The notes under the pieces: model-generated | What the model saw: the letters and a program-made list of their open reading frames with translations, nothing else | What the model was told of the DNA's origin: nothing | The model's database searches: none | Source: Gelidibacter salicanalis | GTDB lineage: Bacteria; Bacteroidota; Bacteroidia; Flavobacteriales; Flavobacteriaceae | Assembly: GCF_007997285.1 (NCBI RefSeq) | Contig: NZ_VORX01000002.1 | Coordinates: 558,001 to 622,000, forward strand | Direction of reading: 5' to 3' | DNA length: 64,000 bases | Shown here: one piece after another, positions 53,952-61,257 of the stretch | Layout: every line of letters begins with the position of its first letter | Numbering within the stretch: the stretch's first letter is position 1 | Translations under genes and position numbers: made by a program

Positions 53952-54548
53952 TTATAAGGATCTAAAGGTTAGGTTGATCCGCTCCTTCACCACCTTCTTA
54001 GTTTTCGGAATCTGATGCAACCAAAAATGTTGCATTTCCCCTTTCATAATTAAAAGACTCCCATGGTCAAGATGCAATTTGTATTGTTCTTTTTTTATGG
54101 TGCGGTGTTTAAAATGAAAGGCTCTTGTCGCTCCAAAGCTCAAAGAAGCGATCACAGGATTTATTCCCAATATCTTCTCATTGTCCGCATGCCAGCCGTT
54201 ACTATCCGAGCCGTCTCTATATCTATTAAGTAATACGGTGGTAAAATGATGCGCACTTATGTCTTCAACATCATTTTTTATTTGAAGAAGTTCATCAGAC
54301 ATTTTATTGGGAATCAACGTTAGATTAGAATAGCTATACGGCGTGGTGTTTATCGCATATAGTGCCGTTAAACGGGGTTGGGCATAGATTTTTCCGAAAA
54401 TTTTGATGTCGTCCTGTTGCCATGGGCTGTTTGCTTTAAAGTGATCAAAATAAGCGTCGGCCGTCCGAGCATCGTAAAAATTGGGGATATAGATCACTTC
54501 TGCATTTGGAAGGTGAAGAAGTGTTTTTTCAGCAGAAAATAAGTCCAT
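53952..54548 (-). CDS. AlkB-like 2-oxoglutarate/Fe(II) dioxygenase
   Basis: A 198-aa member of the AlkB family that repairs alkylated nucleic acids. Iron ligands: HxD in NGWHADNE (His and Asp at about 118-120) and the distal His in MQHFWLHQIPK. 2-oxoglutarate contacts: RINLTFR at the C-terminus. NRYRDGSDSNGWHAD and ASLSFGATRAFHFKHR are typical of the ALKBH2/3-like group. It is divergent from the dipeptidase gene with only 29 bases between the two starts. Confidence 0.9.
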   Translation of the reverse strand: MDLFSAEKTLLHLPNAEVIYIPNFYDARTADAYFDHFKANSPWQQDDIKIFGKIYAQPRLTALYAINTTPYSYSNLTLIPNKMSDELLQIKNDVEDISAHHFTTVLLNRYRDGSDSNGWHADNEKILGINPVIASLSFGATRAFHFKHRTIKKEQYKLHLDHGSLLIMKGEMQHFWLHQIPKTKKVVKERINLTFRSL

Positions 54549-54577
54549 AATTTAATTTTATCTAATTTAGCACAACT

Positions 54578-55261
54578 ATGATGAAAAACAAAGTAATGTT
54601 ATTGGTGCTGATTATCTTGGGATTTGCCTTTGCCAAATTGCCAACAAGCCCACTTCCTGACGGATTTGTATATGTTCAGGAGGTTATTCCTGATCTAGAC
54701 GTTGAGCTACGGTACCTCACAGATCATAACTTTGTAGGTAAACCTATTGAAGGGTATCGGGCCAATACATTGATTTTGACCAAAGATGCTGCTGAAGCGC
54801 TGGGAAAGGTTCAGGAAGCTCTCCGAGATCAGAACTTCTGCTTAAAAGTGTACGATGGCTACCGTCCACAACGCGCGGTTAACCATTTTGTAACATGGGC
54901 AAAAGATTTGGGAGATACACTCAATAAACACGCGTTTTATCCTGAGGTGGAAAAGCAATTTTTGTTCAGTGAAGGCTATATCGCTTCAAAGTCAGGGCAT
55001 AGTAGAGGAAGTACTATAGATTTGACCGTTACTGATGGCAATACCGGCGAGCCTCTAGATATGGGAGGTGCTTACGATTTTTTTGGGGAGCAATCCTGGT
55101 TGTCTTATGGACATCTTACGGAAGCGCAGCAAAATAACCGGCAAATTCTTCAGAGTGTGATGCAGGCGCACAACTTTAGAAATTATCCTAAAGAATGGTG
55201 GCACTTTACCTTACGTTGGGAACCTTTTCCAAATACCTATTTTGATTTTCTTGTGGAATAA
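54578..55261 (+). CDS. D-alanyl-D-alanine dipeptidase (VanX/DdpX-like, M15)
   Basis: A 227-aa exported zinc peptidase. The hydrophobic N-terminus (MMKNKVMLLVLIILGFAFAK) is a signal. Zinc motif SxHxxGxxxD is SGHSRGSTIDLT (about 138-149), the catalytic Glu and third ligand are EWWHF (about 206-210), and the YDGYRPQRAV segment holds the conserved Arg. It cleaves D-Ala-D-Ala in the envelope, most likely for peptidoglycan turnover; no vanHA genes are nearby, so glycopeptide resistance is not implied. Convergent with the M1 gene, 9 bases apart. Confidence 0.9.
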   Translation: MMKNKVMLLVLIILGFAFAKLPTSPLPDGFVYVQEVIPDLDVELRYLTDHNFVGKPIEGYRANTLILTKDAAEALGKVQEALRDQNFCLKVYDGYRPQRAVNHFVTWAKDLGDTLNKHAFYPEVEKQFLFSEGYIASKSGHSRGSTIDLTVTDGNTGEPLDMGGAYDFFGEQSWLSYGHLTEAQQNNRQILQSVMQAHNFRNYPKEWWHFTLRWEPFPNTYFDFLVE

Positions 55262-55270
55262 ATGTGCTAC

Positions 55271-57154
55271 TTATTTAATTAACACTTCTTCTTCAACTTC
55301 CGGTTCAAAACCCAGCAAGGCATCTATAGTGTTCGCCGTAACAGAATGGTAATTTGGACGCGATTTTTCATAAATTTTTAAAGCATCATCAACTCTGTCG
55401 TTTCGTTTAAAAGCTTTAAAAATAGTTTCTACATACCAGCGACGGCCCACAGTAGTTAAAAATTGCTCAATTTTTTTATCTACATTTTTGCCGTGGTAAT
55501 CATGATTTAAGACTTGTTCATACCACACCATCTGAATGTAGGAATTTGTGGCGTTGGTAAAATTAAAGGTTGTGTCCAATTCCTGCATCTGATCGGTAGT
55601 CATCGTGGCAGGGAAGTTTCTTATAAAATGCACCCATTCTTGAGATGTCCATTCTTTGGTAAGATCTTTATCGATTTTATCCGTAGTCAAAAATTCCTCT
55701 AAAATGTGTTCAACGATTTTAAACTTATCAGAAGTGATGACAGCTTGATTTTCAGGAACCCCAGGTTGATAGATCCATTCATCCGCATTGAAAGTGACCT
55801 GATTTTTCTCAAGTAAATTGGTTTTAAGATACGTAAGAAAGGTTTCAGTAGTCATCGTGGAAAACGCATGAGCCTTAAAGTATTGTTTTAAAAAGGCATC
55901 GAATTTATCACGGCCAACAGTCTCTTCCAAAGTTCTTAAAAAGAGATAACCTTTGTCATAAGCAATGCTGTTCATACCATCATCCGGATTTTTGCCTTTT
56001 AAATTCAGTTTGAGTTTCGTGGCGTCTGGAGTATCTTTCAATTGCGCTAATTCTTCATCTAAATCCTGACGGCTGATCAAGGCCAACATATCTGCCCGCT
56101 CTTTACCATAGAGGGCTTCCATGATGCGCATTTCAAAATAAACGGTAAAACCTTCGTTGAGCCAAAAGTCATTCCAAGTGGCATTAGTAACTAAATTTCC
56201 AGACCACGAGTGCGCCAGTTCATGAGCCACCAATGAAGTTAGGCTTTTGTCGCCAGCAATAACTGTTGGTGTAGCAAAAGTTAATCTCGGATTTTCCATG
56301 CCTCCAAATGGGAAACTTGGGGGTAGTACAATCACATCAAATTGCTCCCAGGCGTAATCGCCATAAAGTGCTTCAGCTGCACTGACCATATTTTCCATAT
56401 CAGAAAACTCATCGTGCACTTTGGTCAACATTGATTTTTCTGCATATACTCCTGTGCGATCGCTAATCGCTTTGTATTCAAAATTTCCAACGGCCAAAGC
56501 TATTAAATACGCCGGAATAGGCTGTTTCATTTTAAAATGGTACTGACCATCTTCAGTCTTTTCCTTTGGATTCTCTGCACTCATTACTGCCATCAGTCCT
56601 TTTGGAACTTTCACATTGGCGTCATAAGTAAGGCGAATTTGTGGGCTGTCTTGAATGGGAATCCAAGTTCTGGTCAAGATTGCCTGTCCTTGCGTAAATA
56701 GGAAAGGATGGGTTTTATCAGCAGTTTGTTGTGCTTTTAACCATTGCAGGGCTTCTGTAGCCTTGGTGGTTTTATAAACAATTGCAATTTGTTTGGTATT
56801 CTTGTCAATGGTCACGGTCAACGGTTGTCCTAACAGCTTGTCCTTGGCTCCCAATGAAAATTCGGTTTCTTTACCATCAGCCGTTACAGCTTCAATATCG
56901 AGATTTTTAGAATCCAAAATAATTTGGGTGCTGTTATTGTTTTTAATGTCATAGGTGGCTTTCCCGCTGATCACTTCCGTCTCAAAATTGACCGTGATGT
57001 CTAGGTTTAAATGAGTAATGAAGGCGTTGTTTGGTTTGGCATAGGAATGCGGTTCTTCCACATAAGTATACACTACAGGTTCAGCTACTTTAGGTTGTGC
57101 ACAACTCGTCATGATGAGTAGTATGAGGTATGGGATTGAATTTGAGATTTTCAT
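55271..57154 (-). CDS. M1 family aminopeptidase (leukotriene-A4-hydrolase-like) lipoprotein
   Basis: A 627-aa zinc aminopeptidase. The lipoprotein signal ends at Cys18 (LIMTSCAQPK). The N-terminal beta saddle carries LDITVNFETEVISGKATYDI. The exopeptidase motif is GGMEN (about 289-293), the zinc site HELAHSW (about 311-317) with Glu in NEGFTVYFE. A C-terminal helical domain of the LTA4-hydrolase type follows (about 460-627). It probably trims peptides in the periplasm for uptake. Confidence 0.93.
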   Translation of the reverse strand: MKISNSIPYLILLIMTSCAQPKVAEPVVYTYVEEPHSYAKPNNAFITHLNLDITVNFETEVISGKATYDIKNNNSTQIILDSKNLDIEAVTADGKETEFSLGAKDKLLGQPLTVTIDKNTKQIAIVYKTTKATEALQWLKAQQTADKTHPFLFTQGQAILTRTWIPIQDSPQIRLTYDANVKVPKGLMAVMSAENPKEKTEDGQYHFKMKQPIPAYLIALAVGNFEYKAISDRTGVYAEKSMLTKVHDEFSDMENMVSAAEALYGDYAWEQFDVIVLPPSFPFGGMENPRLTFATPTVIAGDKSLTSLVAHELAHSWSGNLVTNATWNDFWLNEGFTVYFEMRIMEALYGKERADMLALISRQDLDEELAQLKDTPDATKLKLNLKGKNPDDGMNSIAYDKGYLFLRTLEETVGRDKFDAFLKQYFKAHAFSTMTTETFLTYLKTNLLEKNQVTFNADEWIYQPGVPENQAVITSDKFKIVEHILEEFLTTDKIDKDLTKEWTSQEWVHFIRNFPATMTTDQMQELDTTFNFTNATNSYIQMVWYEQVLNHDYHGKNVDKKIEQFLTTVGRRWYVETIFKAFKRNDRVDDALKIYEKSRPNYHSVTANTIDALLGFEPEVEEEVLIK

Positions 57155-57203
57155 GATATTTTAGATCATTAAGGTTGCGAAGATATGATATTGAGGTTGA
57201 ACA

Positions 57204-57563
57204 TTAAAATTGTAAATACCAATAGGCCCAATATATTAGAGCGAATTGCAAGGGAATGCGTAGCAGTAAGACCCACTGTGGAATACCGGCTCCGGCTTTT
57301 TTGCTGGACAACATATAAAAATGCACCAACAGGAATAGGATGAGCATGGCAATAATTCCAGAAATTGCACTGTTTTTAGTGGCAGGAAAACACAAGCCAA
57401 TGCCTAACATGATTTCTGCAATACCACTCAGCGTGACCAGTAACTTTGGATTGGGCAGGTATCTTGGCATAATTCGCAGATACATTTTGGGTCTTATAAA
57501 ATGCATCATTCCAGCAAATATGTAAATTGCCGCCATCAAATAAAGGTGCCAAGGATAAATCAT
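57204..57563 (-). CDS. DoxX-like small membrane protein
   Basis: A 119-aa protein with four membrane helices (about 6-22, 44-62, 68-86, 95-115). FAGMMHFIRPKMYLRIMPRYLP and LVTLSGIAEIMLGIGL match the DoxX/DoxX-like family. The function is not established. It lies 6 bases downstream of the carboxypeptidase-regulatory-domain gene. Confidence 0.8.
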   Translation of the reverse strand: MIYPWHLYLMAAIYIFAGMMHFIRPKMYLRIMPRYLPNPKLLVTLSGIAEIMLGIGLCFPATKNSAISGIIAMLILFLLVHFYMLSSKKAGAGIPQWVLLLRIPLQFALIYWAYWYLQF

Positions 57564-57569
57564 ACTTTT

Positions 57570-58553
57570 TTAATCTTTATAAACATTAAAAGTTAATCCC
57601 ATGCCATAATTGTTCAAACCTGCTTGGAGTAATGTGGACTGGAATCCGCTATTCTCTTCAAATCGGGTCCAGTTATTTCCATTGACAAATACCCGTTTGA
57701 TATACGTTCTGTTTTGGGGGATTTCATCGGTAAACGGTAGTAAGGGTCGGAAATTTGTTGGAATTTTAACCACACTACCATCACGAGATTTAATTTCTTT
57801 ATACTTTTTATTGGAAAGCAACTTACCATTGTCATCCGTATAGCCTAATACTTGAAGCGATACAAATACGCCGGATTGGGGGATAAATATCGCTTCTTCC
57901 GATACATCGAACACGACAGCATCACCTCCTTTTTCTGTAGCTCTGACCACCAGCGTTTTAAAGAGAAGTTCTTTGCCAGGGAAACCGTTTACATTGTTGT
58001 AAAATTTCACCCTAAATAGGGTTGAAAATGGCTTTTTATCGGCGTTGGAGCGTTTTCTTTTTTCCCAATCCCTCGATTCTAATGTTACAGGGAAGTGCAC
58101 TTTGGTAATTTTTTTTAGCGCCTCATCAGGATTGTTGAAATAGACTGCAATTTCAGATTCTACAGTAGGCAGCCAACAATGGTAATAATCATCATCCAAA
58201 TAAGGTTTAATGTCTTCTACCTTAAATTTACGATCTATTTTAGCGGTAATCATTACTTCATCCAAAGCGTTCGTTTCTGGTTGCATTTGAATGATTTGGG
58301 GCAAATTTAGTGTTGCGATTTTAAACTCTTTATATCCAAGTGCAGAAATGTAAAGCGTGTCAATATCTGGATAAATCTTTTTGGTAAATATAAACTCACC
58401 TTCGTCATTGGCAAACAAGCCGTTGCCGTTGTTAAAGGAAACAGTGGCGTAGGAAACGGGGTATTGCGATTGCGCATCCTTAATGGTGGTTTGTGAAAAA
58501 CCTAGGGAAACACAACACAGCAGCAATATTAACGGTGTTGATTTAAATAGCAT
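57570..58553 (-). CDS. Exported protein with carboxypeptidase regulatory-like domain
   Basis: A 327-aa secreted protein. The start is uncertain: the frame is open to 58694, with ATGs at 58580, 58568 and 58553. The last gives the most standard signal peptide (MLFKSTPLILLLCCVSLGFSQ). The beta-sandwich regulatory domain follows (YPVSYATVSFNNGNGLFANDEGEF, DTLYISALGYKEF, then ALDEVMITA). About 190 residues of an unnamed region end in GMGLTFNVYKD. A minus-strand TATCTTTA box (near 58667-58660) supports one of the inner starts. Confidence 0.78.
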   Translation of the reverse strand: MLFKSTPLILLLCCVSLGFSQTTIKDAQSQYPVSYATVSFNNGNGLFANDEGEFIFTKKIYPDIDTLYISALGYKEFKIATLNLPQIIQMQPETNALDEVMITAKIDRKFKVEDIKPYLDDDYYHCWLPTVESEIAVYFNNPDEALKKITKVHFPVTLESRDWEKRKRSNADKKPFSTLFRVKFYNNVNGFPGKELLFKTLVVRATEKGGDAVVFDVSEEAIFIPQSGVFVSLQVLGYTDDNGKLLSNKKYKEIKSRDGSVVKIPTNFRPLLPFTDEIPQNRTYIKRVFVNGNNWTRFEENSGFQSTLLQAGLNNYGMGLTFNVYKD

Positions 58554-58745
58554 ATCGATAAAAGTCATAGATCTGGGCATGTCTTTCTTATGAATGGTAT
58601 AACTTAAAAAATTTAAAACTATGTAAAGCGTCAGTTGATAATCAGTAATTAAGACTTTAAAGATACAGTTATTAATAAAAAAAACGGCTAACAAAATGTT
58701 AACCGTGTAGAGAATGTGAATTTTAGTAGACTTTTGGCTTAAAGT

Positions 58746-59072
58746 CTAATGGGAAACAAACTTTAAGCCGACGATAGATAAAATGAGGGTTGATATGAAA
58801 AATATCCTCCAAAAATCGACTGATTCCTTAAAGATAAAAATCCCTACCAAAACAGTGCCTACCGCACCAATTCCGGTCCAGACGGCATACGCCGTTCCAA
58901 TGGGTAAGGTTTCTGTAGCTTTTATTAAAAGTAACATGCTGATGGTTAAGCATATTACAAATCCGATGTACCACCAAGTAGCAGCAATTCCTGTGGCATA
59001 TTTGGCTTTGCCTAAACACGCCGCAAAACCCACTTCAAATAACCCACCAATAATTAAGAGTATCCAATTCAT
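58746..59072 (-). CDS. SMR-family exporter, SugE/Gdx subtype
   Basis: A 108-aa four-helix small multidrug-resistance transporter that works as a dimer. The essential Glu is in GGLFEVGFA (residue 13). LPIGTAYAVWTGIGAVGTVLVGI and the C-terminal GLKFVSH are typical of SugE/Gdx, which exports guanidinium, rather than of EmrE. No guanidine riboswitch is apparent in the 57 bases upstream. It is followed by the regulatory-domain gene in the same direction. Confidence 0.88.
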   Translation of the reverse strand: MNWILLIIGGLFEVGFAACLGKAKYATGIAATWWYIGFVICLTISMLLLIKATETLPIGTAYAVWTGIGAVGTVLVGIFIFKESVDFWRIFFISTLILSIVGLKFVSH

Positions 59073-59129
59073 AAAATATAAATCTTAACTTTCATTCTTT
59101 TAAGCTTATAAATTCTAATTTTTCAATCC

Positions 59130-60371
59130 CTAATACCAACGTTTTTTCTTGCTTTTAGAGCCTTGTCCCTTCCGGCCTTTTTTGTGTTTACTCCCCGTTT
59201 TTTTAGAGGTATGGATGATGGGTTTTGCTTGTGGATCGAGTGGATATGGGTGATCGTTTTCCACAGGAATTTGAGTATTGATTAATTGCTGAATGCTTTT
59301 AACATAGGGTTTTTCATCTGCCGAACAAAACGAAAAAGAAGTTCCAAAATGTTCCGCACGTCCTGTCCTTCCAATTCGATGTACGTAGGTTTCTGGAACA
59401 TTGGGCAGGTCAAAATTGACTACTGCATCCAACTCATTGATGTCTATACCTCGGGCGGCAACATCTGTAGCAATTAAAATATTGGCTTCGCCGTGCTTAA
59501 ATTTACTTAAAGCAGCTTGGCGATCGCTCTGTGTTTTATCACCGTGAAAACTCTCCACTTTATATCCGTTTTTAATTAAAGTCTGCTCTAATTTATCAAC
59601 CCCAAATTTGGTGCGTCTAAATATTAAGATGTTTCCTTTAATGGTATTGCGTAAGAGATGAAGACAAAGCTCAATTTTGTTGCGTTTTGGAACATAATAC
59701 AATACTTGGCTCACATTTTTAGCTGCCGATGAGGTTGGAGTAACTTCAATACGTTCTGGCGATTTTAATATGGAGGAGGCCAGTTGCTCCACCTTAAAAG
59801 GCATTGTAGCTGAAAACAACAAGGTCTGTTTATCTTCAGGGCAAAGGCGAACAATTTTCGTTACCTCATCAATAAAACCCATATCGAGCATTAAATCCGC
59901 TTCATCTAAAACCAAGGTTTCTACATAATCTAAATTTATCAGGTCTTGCTTGTGCAAATCCAATAAACGTCCGGGAGTGGCAATGACAATATCAACGCCT
60001 TTCTTTAAAAGGTCAATCTGCGGATCAATGGAAGCTCCGCCAAAAACCACCATAGTTTGCAAATTGGTATGGGTACTGTACGATTTGAAGTTTTGTGAAA
60101 TTTGAATGGCCAACTCTCGAGTAGGGCTAATAATTAAAGCTCTAATCTTTTTGCCTTTTTTTGACCCCTCTTGCTTGTCATAAAGCAGTTGCAAAATAGG
60201 GAGAGCAAATGCCGCAGTTTTCCCAGTTCCGGTTTGGGCTGATGCAATAACATCTTTACCGGCCAGGATTAACGGTATAGTTTGTTCCTGAACTAAAGTG
60301 GGAGTATCGTAACCAGATTCAGTTACTGCTTTTAAAATAGGTTTGTTAAGCTGTAAGTCCTTAAATGACAT
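59130..60371 (-). CDS. DEAD-box RNA helicase (RhlE-like)
   Basis: A 413-aa helicase. Q motif GYDTPTLVQEQTIP (about 20-33), motif I AQTGTGKT (45-52), PTRELAIQ, motif II VLDEADLMLDMGF, motif III SAT, ATDVAARGID and HRIGRTGRAEH. A short basic tail (GSKHKKGRKGQGSKSKKKRW) follows. It should remodel RNA or ribosome precursors. Its promoter region carries a perfect 9-bp inverted repeat around the -7 box. Confidence 0.93.
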   Translation of the reverse strand: MSFKDLQLNKPILKAVTESGYDTPTLVQEQTIPLILAGKDVIASAQTGTGKTAAFALPILQLLYDKQEGSKKGKKIRALIISPTRELAIQISQNFKSYSTHTNLQTMVVFGGASIDPQIDLLKKGVDIVIATPGRLLDLHKQDLINLDYVETLVLDEADLMLDMGFIDEVTKIVRLCPEDKQTLLFSATMPFKVEQLASSILKSPERIEVTPTSSAAKNVSQVLYYVPKRNKIELCLHLLRNTIKGNILIFRRTKFGVDKLEQTLIKNGYKVESFHGDKTQSDRQAALSKFKHGEANILIATDVAARGIDINELDAVVNFDLPNVPETYVHRIGRTGRAEHFGTSFSFCSADEKPYVKSIQQLINTQIPVENDHPYPLDPQAKPIIHTSKKTGSKHKKGRKGQGSKSKKKRWY

Positions 60372-60379
60372 TGTTGATG

Positions 60380-60414
60380 ATTTTCTGCAAAGATAGCAGA
60401 AAATATAGTGGCAA
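60380..60414 (-). promoter_or_regulatory. Promoter of the helicase gene with overlapping inverted repeat
   Basis: On the minus strand TTG (60414-60412), a 16-base spacer and TATCTTTG (60395-60388). ATTTTCTGC (60380-60388) and GCAGAAAAT (60396-60404) form a perfect 9-bp inverted repeat with the -7 box in its 7-base centre and left arm. An operator for a dimeric regulator, or a 5' hairpin, would fit. Confidence 0.5.
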
Positions 60415-60434
60415 TTTATAGATGGGTTTAGGTT

Positions 60435-60587
60435 TTAATCGAGAGCTTGTTTGGTCACAAACACGCGCCATCGAATGATCGCCATTTCTAATTTGGACGC
60501 TTTTGCAAGGTCCAAACCTTTTTTTGTATAGCTTGGAAGTAGTGCTTTATTGATCTTTGCTAAAAATTTAAAGACGTTTTTTTTCAT
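60435..60587 (-). CDS. Conserved 50-aa basic protein
   Basis: A 50-aa ORF from ATG at 60587: MKKNVFKFLAKINKALLPSY, then TKKGLDLAKASKLEMAIIRW, then RVFVTKQALD. I recognise it as a small conserved flavobacterial protein, often labelled SsrA-binding protein in databases, although it lacks the SmpB fold and is far too short; the label is probably wrong. It is rich in Lys with a helical pattern. An exact -7 box on the minus strand (TATCTTTG, 60619-60612) lies 25 bases upstream. It lies upstream of the helicase gene in the same direction. Confidence 0.75.
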   Translation of the reverse strand: MKKNVFKFLAKINKALLPSYTKKGLDLAKASKLEMAIIRWRVFVTKQALD

Positions 60588-60611
60588 GGAGATCTATAAT
60601 GGCGTTCTGAA

Positions 60612-60619
60612 CAAAGATA
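60612..60619 (-). promoter_or_regulatory. -7 promoter box of the 50-aa protein gene
   Basis: TATCTTTG on the minus strand matches TAnnTTTG. No TTG at the usual distance. Confidence 0.4.
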
Positions 60620-61186
60620 CAAATTAACAGATTAAATTTCATGATGAAAGCGGAATGCTTACCCTAAGCTGAAACTCATTCTAGAACTGAGTTTGACTTA
60701 GTGGTTTTCCTTTACTGAATCGAGAAAATAATATCGATTATAATTTTGACAAGTGTGATCATGAGCGTAGTGTTTAAAAGGTTCATATATAGTGTTTATT
60801 TACAATTGTTTTCTGAAGATATATGTTTTGTAATCTATTATCCAAATACTTAGCTCAGATTTAATGAGTTTGACTTTACTTTTATAAGTGTAATTACCAG
60901 AACTGTTTCGGATTTTAATGCCTTGTCTAATTAAAAGTATTATTATGCAACTACATTAGCTTCTATAACATATAATATGTAATATAGTAAAGGCGTATTT
61001 TTAATTTTTTTATGAGTCCTAGGGGCAATTGATCTATAATGTGGCTAAAAACAAGAGTTTCGTCTTGAACCATCAAAAGTTAATGTCATCATAGAAAGAC
61101 CAGAGTGGGGACTTAGTGCTGAATAGAAGTAAATTGATAGGATACTCTATACTTACGAAATAAAGGAATTCTAAATCTTTATAAAG
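60620..61186. other. Long AT-rich gap without a recognised gene
   Basis: About 570 bp between the 50-aa gene and the terminator of the M56 gene. No frame of convincing length, tRNA or known RNA was found on either strand. Only the 60672-60694 palindrome and a 12-bp direct repeat stand out. Confidence 0.5.
60672..60694. repeat. Near-perfect 22-bp palindrome with one extra base
   Basis: AAACTCA-TTCTAGAA-C-TGAGTTT is fully self-complementary apart from one inserted C. The motif TGAGTTTGACTT at its right end recurs at about 60865-60876. It is the most ordered element in the long gap before the M56 gene. Confidence 0.45.
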
Positions 61187-61235
61187 AAAGGCGTTAAAAT
61201 TATCATTTTATAAATTTGATATTTTTAACGCCTTT
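61187..61235 (-). terminator. Terminator of the blaI-blaR1-like operon
   Basis: AAAGGCGTTAAAAT (61187-61200) pairs with ATTTTTAACGCCTTT (61221-61235), with one extra base. It lies 22 bases after the M56 gene stop. Confidence 0.7.
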
Positions 61236-61257
61236 AAATAATTAGAACAGTCGGTTG

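Noticed and set aside
54578-55261. The VanX-like dipeptidase as part of a glycopeptide-resistance cluster.
   Set aside because: No vanH, vanA-type ligase or vanRS genes are near; neighbours are an AlkB-like enzyme and an M1 peptidase.
59073-59129. A guanidine riboswitch before the SugE/Gdx-type exporter.
   Set aside because: The upstream region is too short and lacks the conserved ACGG or hairpin features that I would expect.
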